The notes beneath the pieces are model-generated. The model worked only from the letters and a program-made list of their open reading frames with translations. It was not told the DNA's origin and ran no database searches. A program made the translations under genes and the position numbers. This document shows, one piece after another, positions 48,201-51,200 of a stretch of DNA of 64,000 bases. How positions within the stretch are numbered: position 1 is the stretch's first letter; each line of letters starts with the position of its first letter. Source of the stretch: Sanderia malayensis (Eukaryota; Cnidaria; Scyphozoa; Semaeostomeae; Pelagiidae). The stretch lies in NCBI GenBank assembly GCA_013076295.1, contig RQOL01000828.1, positions 558,001-622,000 of the forward strand, in the 5' to 3' direction.

Positions 48201-51200
48201 CAGGGCATGCAGAAATGCGTGACACTAAAATTTACTATGCATCTTTGCATGAGTCTTCTGTCCATATTGGAAAGTCTTCATGACTTTCAATGGAGACCAT
48301 TCATATTTATCTATCATCGGATACAGTATCTGATTATAGACATGCTGCGTGAGTATGCCCATGCAGATGAAATTGTGTATAGCATCACAATAAAATTCAG
48401 TTCTGCATATTCGCTTCACTGTCTGAGTTATACAATACCTAATAGTCGCTACCCTTATTTATATAAATGTAGTCCATTTTCGGCGTTTTTCCTCAGTGAA
48501 CATAATTTTCAATTCCAAAGTGCTGTGCTTCAGCGTGCATCCCATTCAGGGGCCATGCAGAAACGCATGGTCATGCAGAGACGCATATGACACAGTGACA
48601 ATGGATTATTGCAGTATTCACACGCCTCCTGTGGTTATCTGTTCATTGCTCAACCTCTTCCTTCCTTTCATGTGCGTGATAAACAACCAGCTAACGTTTG
48701 TAATTTAAGTTTGTTTATCGTTTCCACCAGTTCTATAATCTATTTTATCAAGTTTTGCCGTGTGCCTGGTTTTGCCAAGATAATTATACATTATGAATTT
48801 TTGTATTTACTACTCGGGTTTTTGTCAAAGATAATGAAATGCTAAAGTGGTGCGCTGTTAAAAAGTTGCTGAAATTGAAATCGTTTGGTTGACATGCATA
48901 ACCATGGAGTTCTTGTTAGAAATTATATATCTTGGTGATTACATTGAAACCTAAGGCAAAGTAAAGGTCTATATTGTTGACAAAGTCAGGCAATATAATC
49001 CAAACCAGAACACCAGGATGAAGCCCAACATTCTGCTGGGAAGTTTTTCTTCGAATTCACATTTAACTTGTAAAATCTTCGATCTCTGGACAATAATACT
49101 TACACTCCTAGACTGGATTTTCTACTTTTTCTACACAGCTATGACCATAACTACACTTGAAATATTACCAAAATATGACCTGCTACTTCAAATACACATC
49201 AGAAAGACCAAATGGGGTTATTTTCATGCATTATTAGTCCAAAATAGCAGAATTCTGCTTTACCCGTGCCAGGACCTGCTCGGCCTAGCGATTTTGCAAA
49301 TTTTTAACTGACCCGTGTAATATCTTTGAAGTTGTTAGCGAGAGGGAGTCAGCACACGACTACAACTGGTTCGACTGTATCTTGACTGATTCAATATTAC
49401 ATTCGACGATACTAAAAAGCGGAAAACGCCAGAACATGCCAGAACAAGCCAAGAACAGGCTGAACACTCCAAGAACAAGCCAAGAACACGCCAAGAACAG
49501 GTCGAAATAATCGTTAAAAAGCCGATAACAATCCATTGCGATCAATAACTAAGCTAGAAGATGCCATTCTTACCATTTCAGTAACTTTTCTTGAAGTTAG
49601 AACATTAATTTTTAACTTTCTTGTCCAACATTTAGGCCGCCATGATGACAACAATTCACTTCCATTGTTATTGCAAGCTTTTGTTGTTTTCTACCAATCA
49701 TCAGGGTTTGCAAGCTTTGGATTCGTTTTGTGATGGTTTTTTCTACAACTGAAATTTCATTGACTTTTTTTACTTTTCCATTCAAAGCAAAATTTTTCTT
49801 TCTCTCTGATTCTGTTAAAACTGCCAGTTGCATCTCATTGATCAAACTTTTATCATCAACAAAAATTACATTTGACAAAATCCCCCACGTGACAATATGC
49901 TGTCAGCAGCAGTTTTATGAAAAAATTTTGCACTTGAACGTCATCTTAAGCCGGGCGCGTTTTCTTCCGCCTATTTTCCCTTGTGTCTTCCGTTGCCACG
50001 CGGTTCACAGTCTCTTTTTCGATTCCATTGCATGAATATATTGATGGCCTAGTCTCACAAGAATTATCCGCAGCAAAAAGTTGGGAAAACAGTTCATACT
50101 TTTTTTTTGACGAACAAATAATTGCAAATGCATTGTTTAATAACTAGACACAATATCTAATGTATTTATTCATCACTTAAGCCTATTCTAGTCATATATT
50201 GGATTTCCATATTTGCTTGCCCTATCTGTTTTCTTGCATTTCCGTATTTTCTTGCGCTCTGAGCTAGCACGGTTACTTTTTCATGCCCTGATGGAAAGTT
50301 TGTTCAGGTGTTACTGTTATTTTCTATCAAGTAGCTTTAAATGCACTCAAGTTTTTTCGTGTTACATATTTTGCATTTCACGTTGGCAAAAATAATTGAA
50401 AAGTTGACTTAAGTTGACCAAAACTTGGGGCCAAGCGTACAACAACAATAACGATATCAGATCAAGATTAATCGATGACGTAATCGATAATTATAAAGGT
50501 GTCTCTTTTGGGGGGTGAACATCGATAAAATAAAACTACATCTTAAATAAAGTAATGAACAAGAGGATCGTTCATAAATTTAACATCTGAAACCCCAGAT
50601 ATAACCATTCCAGAATGTAGCGACCTGCGCAACTCAGAAGAGGTTGGGATTAATGAGCCTACTGCCAGACTACCCCGCCTTCGCCAAGTTATTCAACCGC
50701 CTCAGCATTTTGGAGAATTAGCGGTGCATTGAAACAATTACGAAGGGGAAGATGTCACGTGTGTGCTCATCACGTGATACTTTATAGTAATTGCTTTATT
50801 CCTGTGTTTATTGTAATTTTATTTAGTAATTTATTTATGTTGATTTCATGATTTCATGTGATAACTGTTGTGTACTGTGCATCTGTGATTGGCGCAGTGT
50901 GTTCACCGCAGTATTTTCTGTTTTTAACATGTATTATCCAGATTGTTAATTCAACCATTCATACAAATCAAGCTCAACCGTTATTGTATAGTATTTATTA
51001 GATTTTGATCAGCGCCATGGAGCCCAACATAAGATAATTTGCTATCCTGTATCAAATCATGATACAATTTCAACTTTTATATCAGATGTCATTGCAGTTT
51101 TTATGCCAAGTTCTACAATTAACATTATTTCTACAATTAACATTATTGAACTGATGCACGTTCAAAGTACCACACTTTTTCTTAGGCCCTTTGTTGAATA

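Larger units (their letters stand above)
43623..50945 (+). mobile_element. Ty3/gypsy LTR retrotransposon, degraded and filled with later insertions
   Basis: The left LTR begins TGTCACGTATGTGCTCATCA at 43623; its relative TGTCACGTGTGTGCTCATCA begins at 50753, immediately after a polypurine tract CGAAGGGGAAGA (50741-50752). Between them lie gag, a zinc knuckle, a reverse transcriptase piece and a pol C-terminus, all plus strand, plus a MULE fragment, a tandem array, a dispersed repeat and a minisatellite arm that came later. Stops are frequent, so the copy is dead. Confidence 0.75.

Noticed and set aside
48033..48262. CRISPR-like array
   Set aside because: The units are contiguous 64-bp repeats without unique spacers, in a clearly eukaryotic context.
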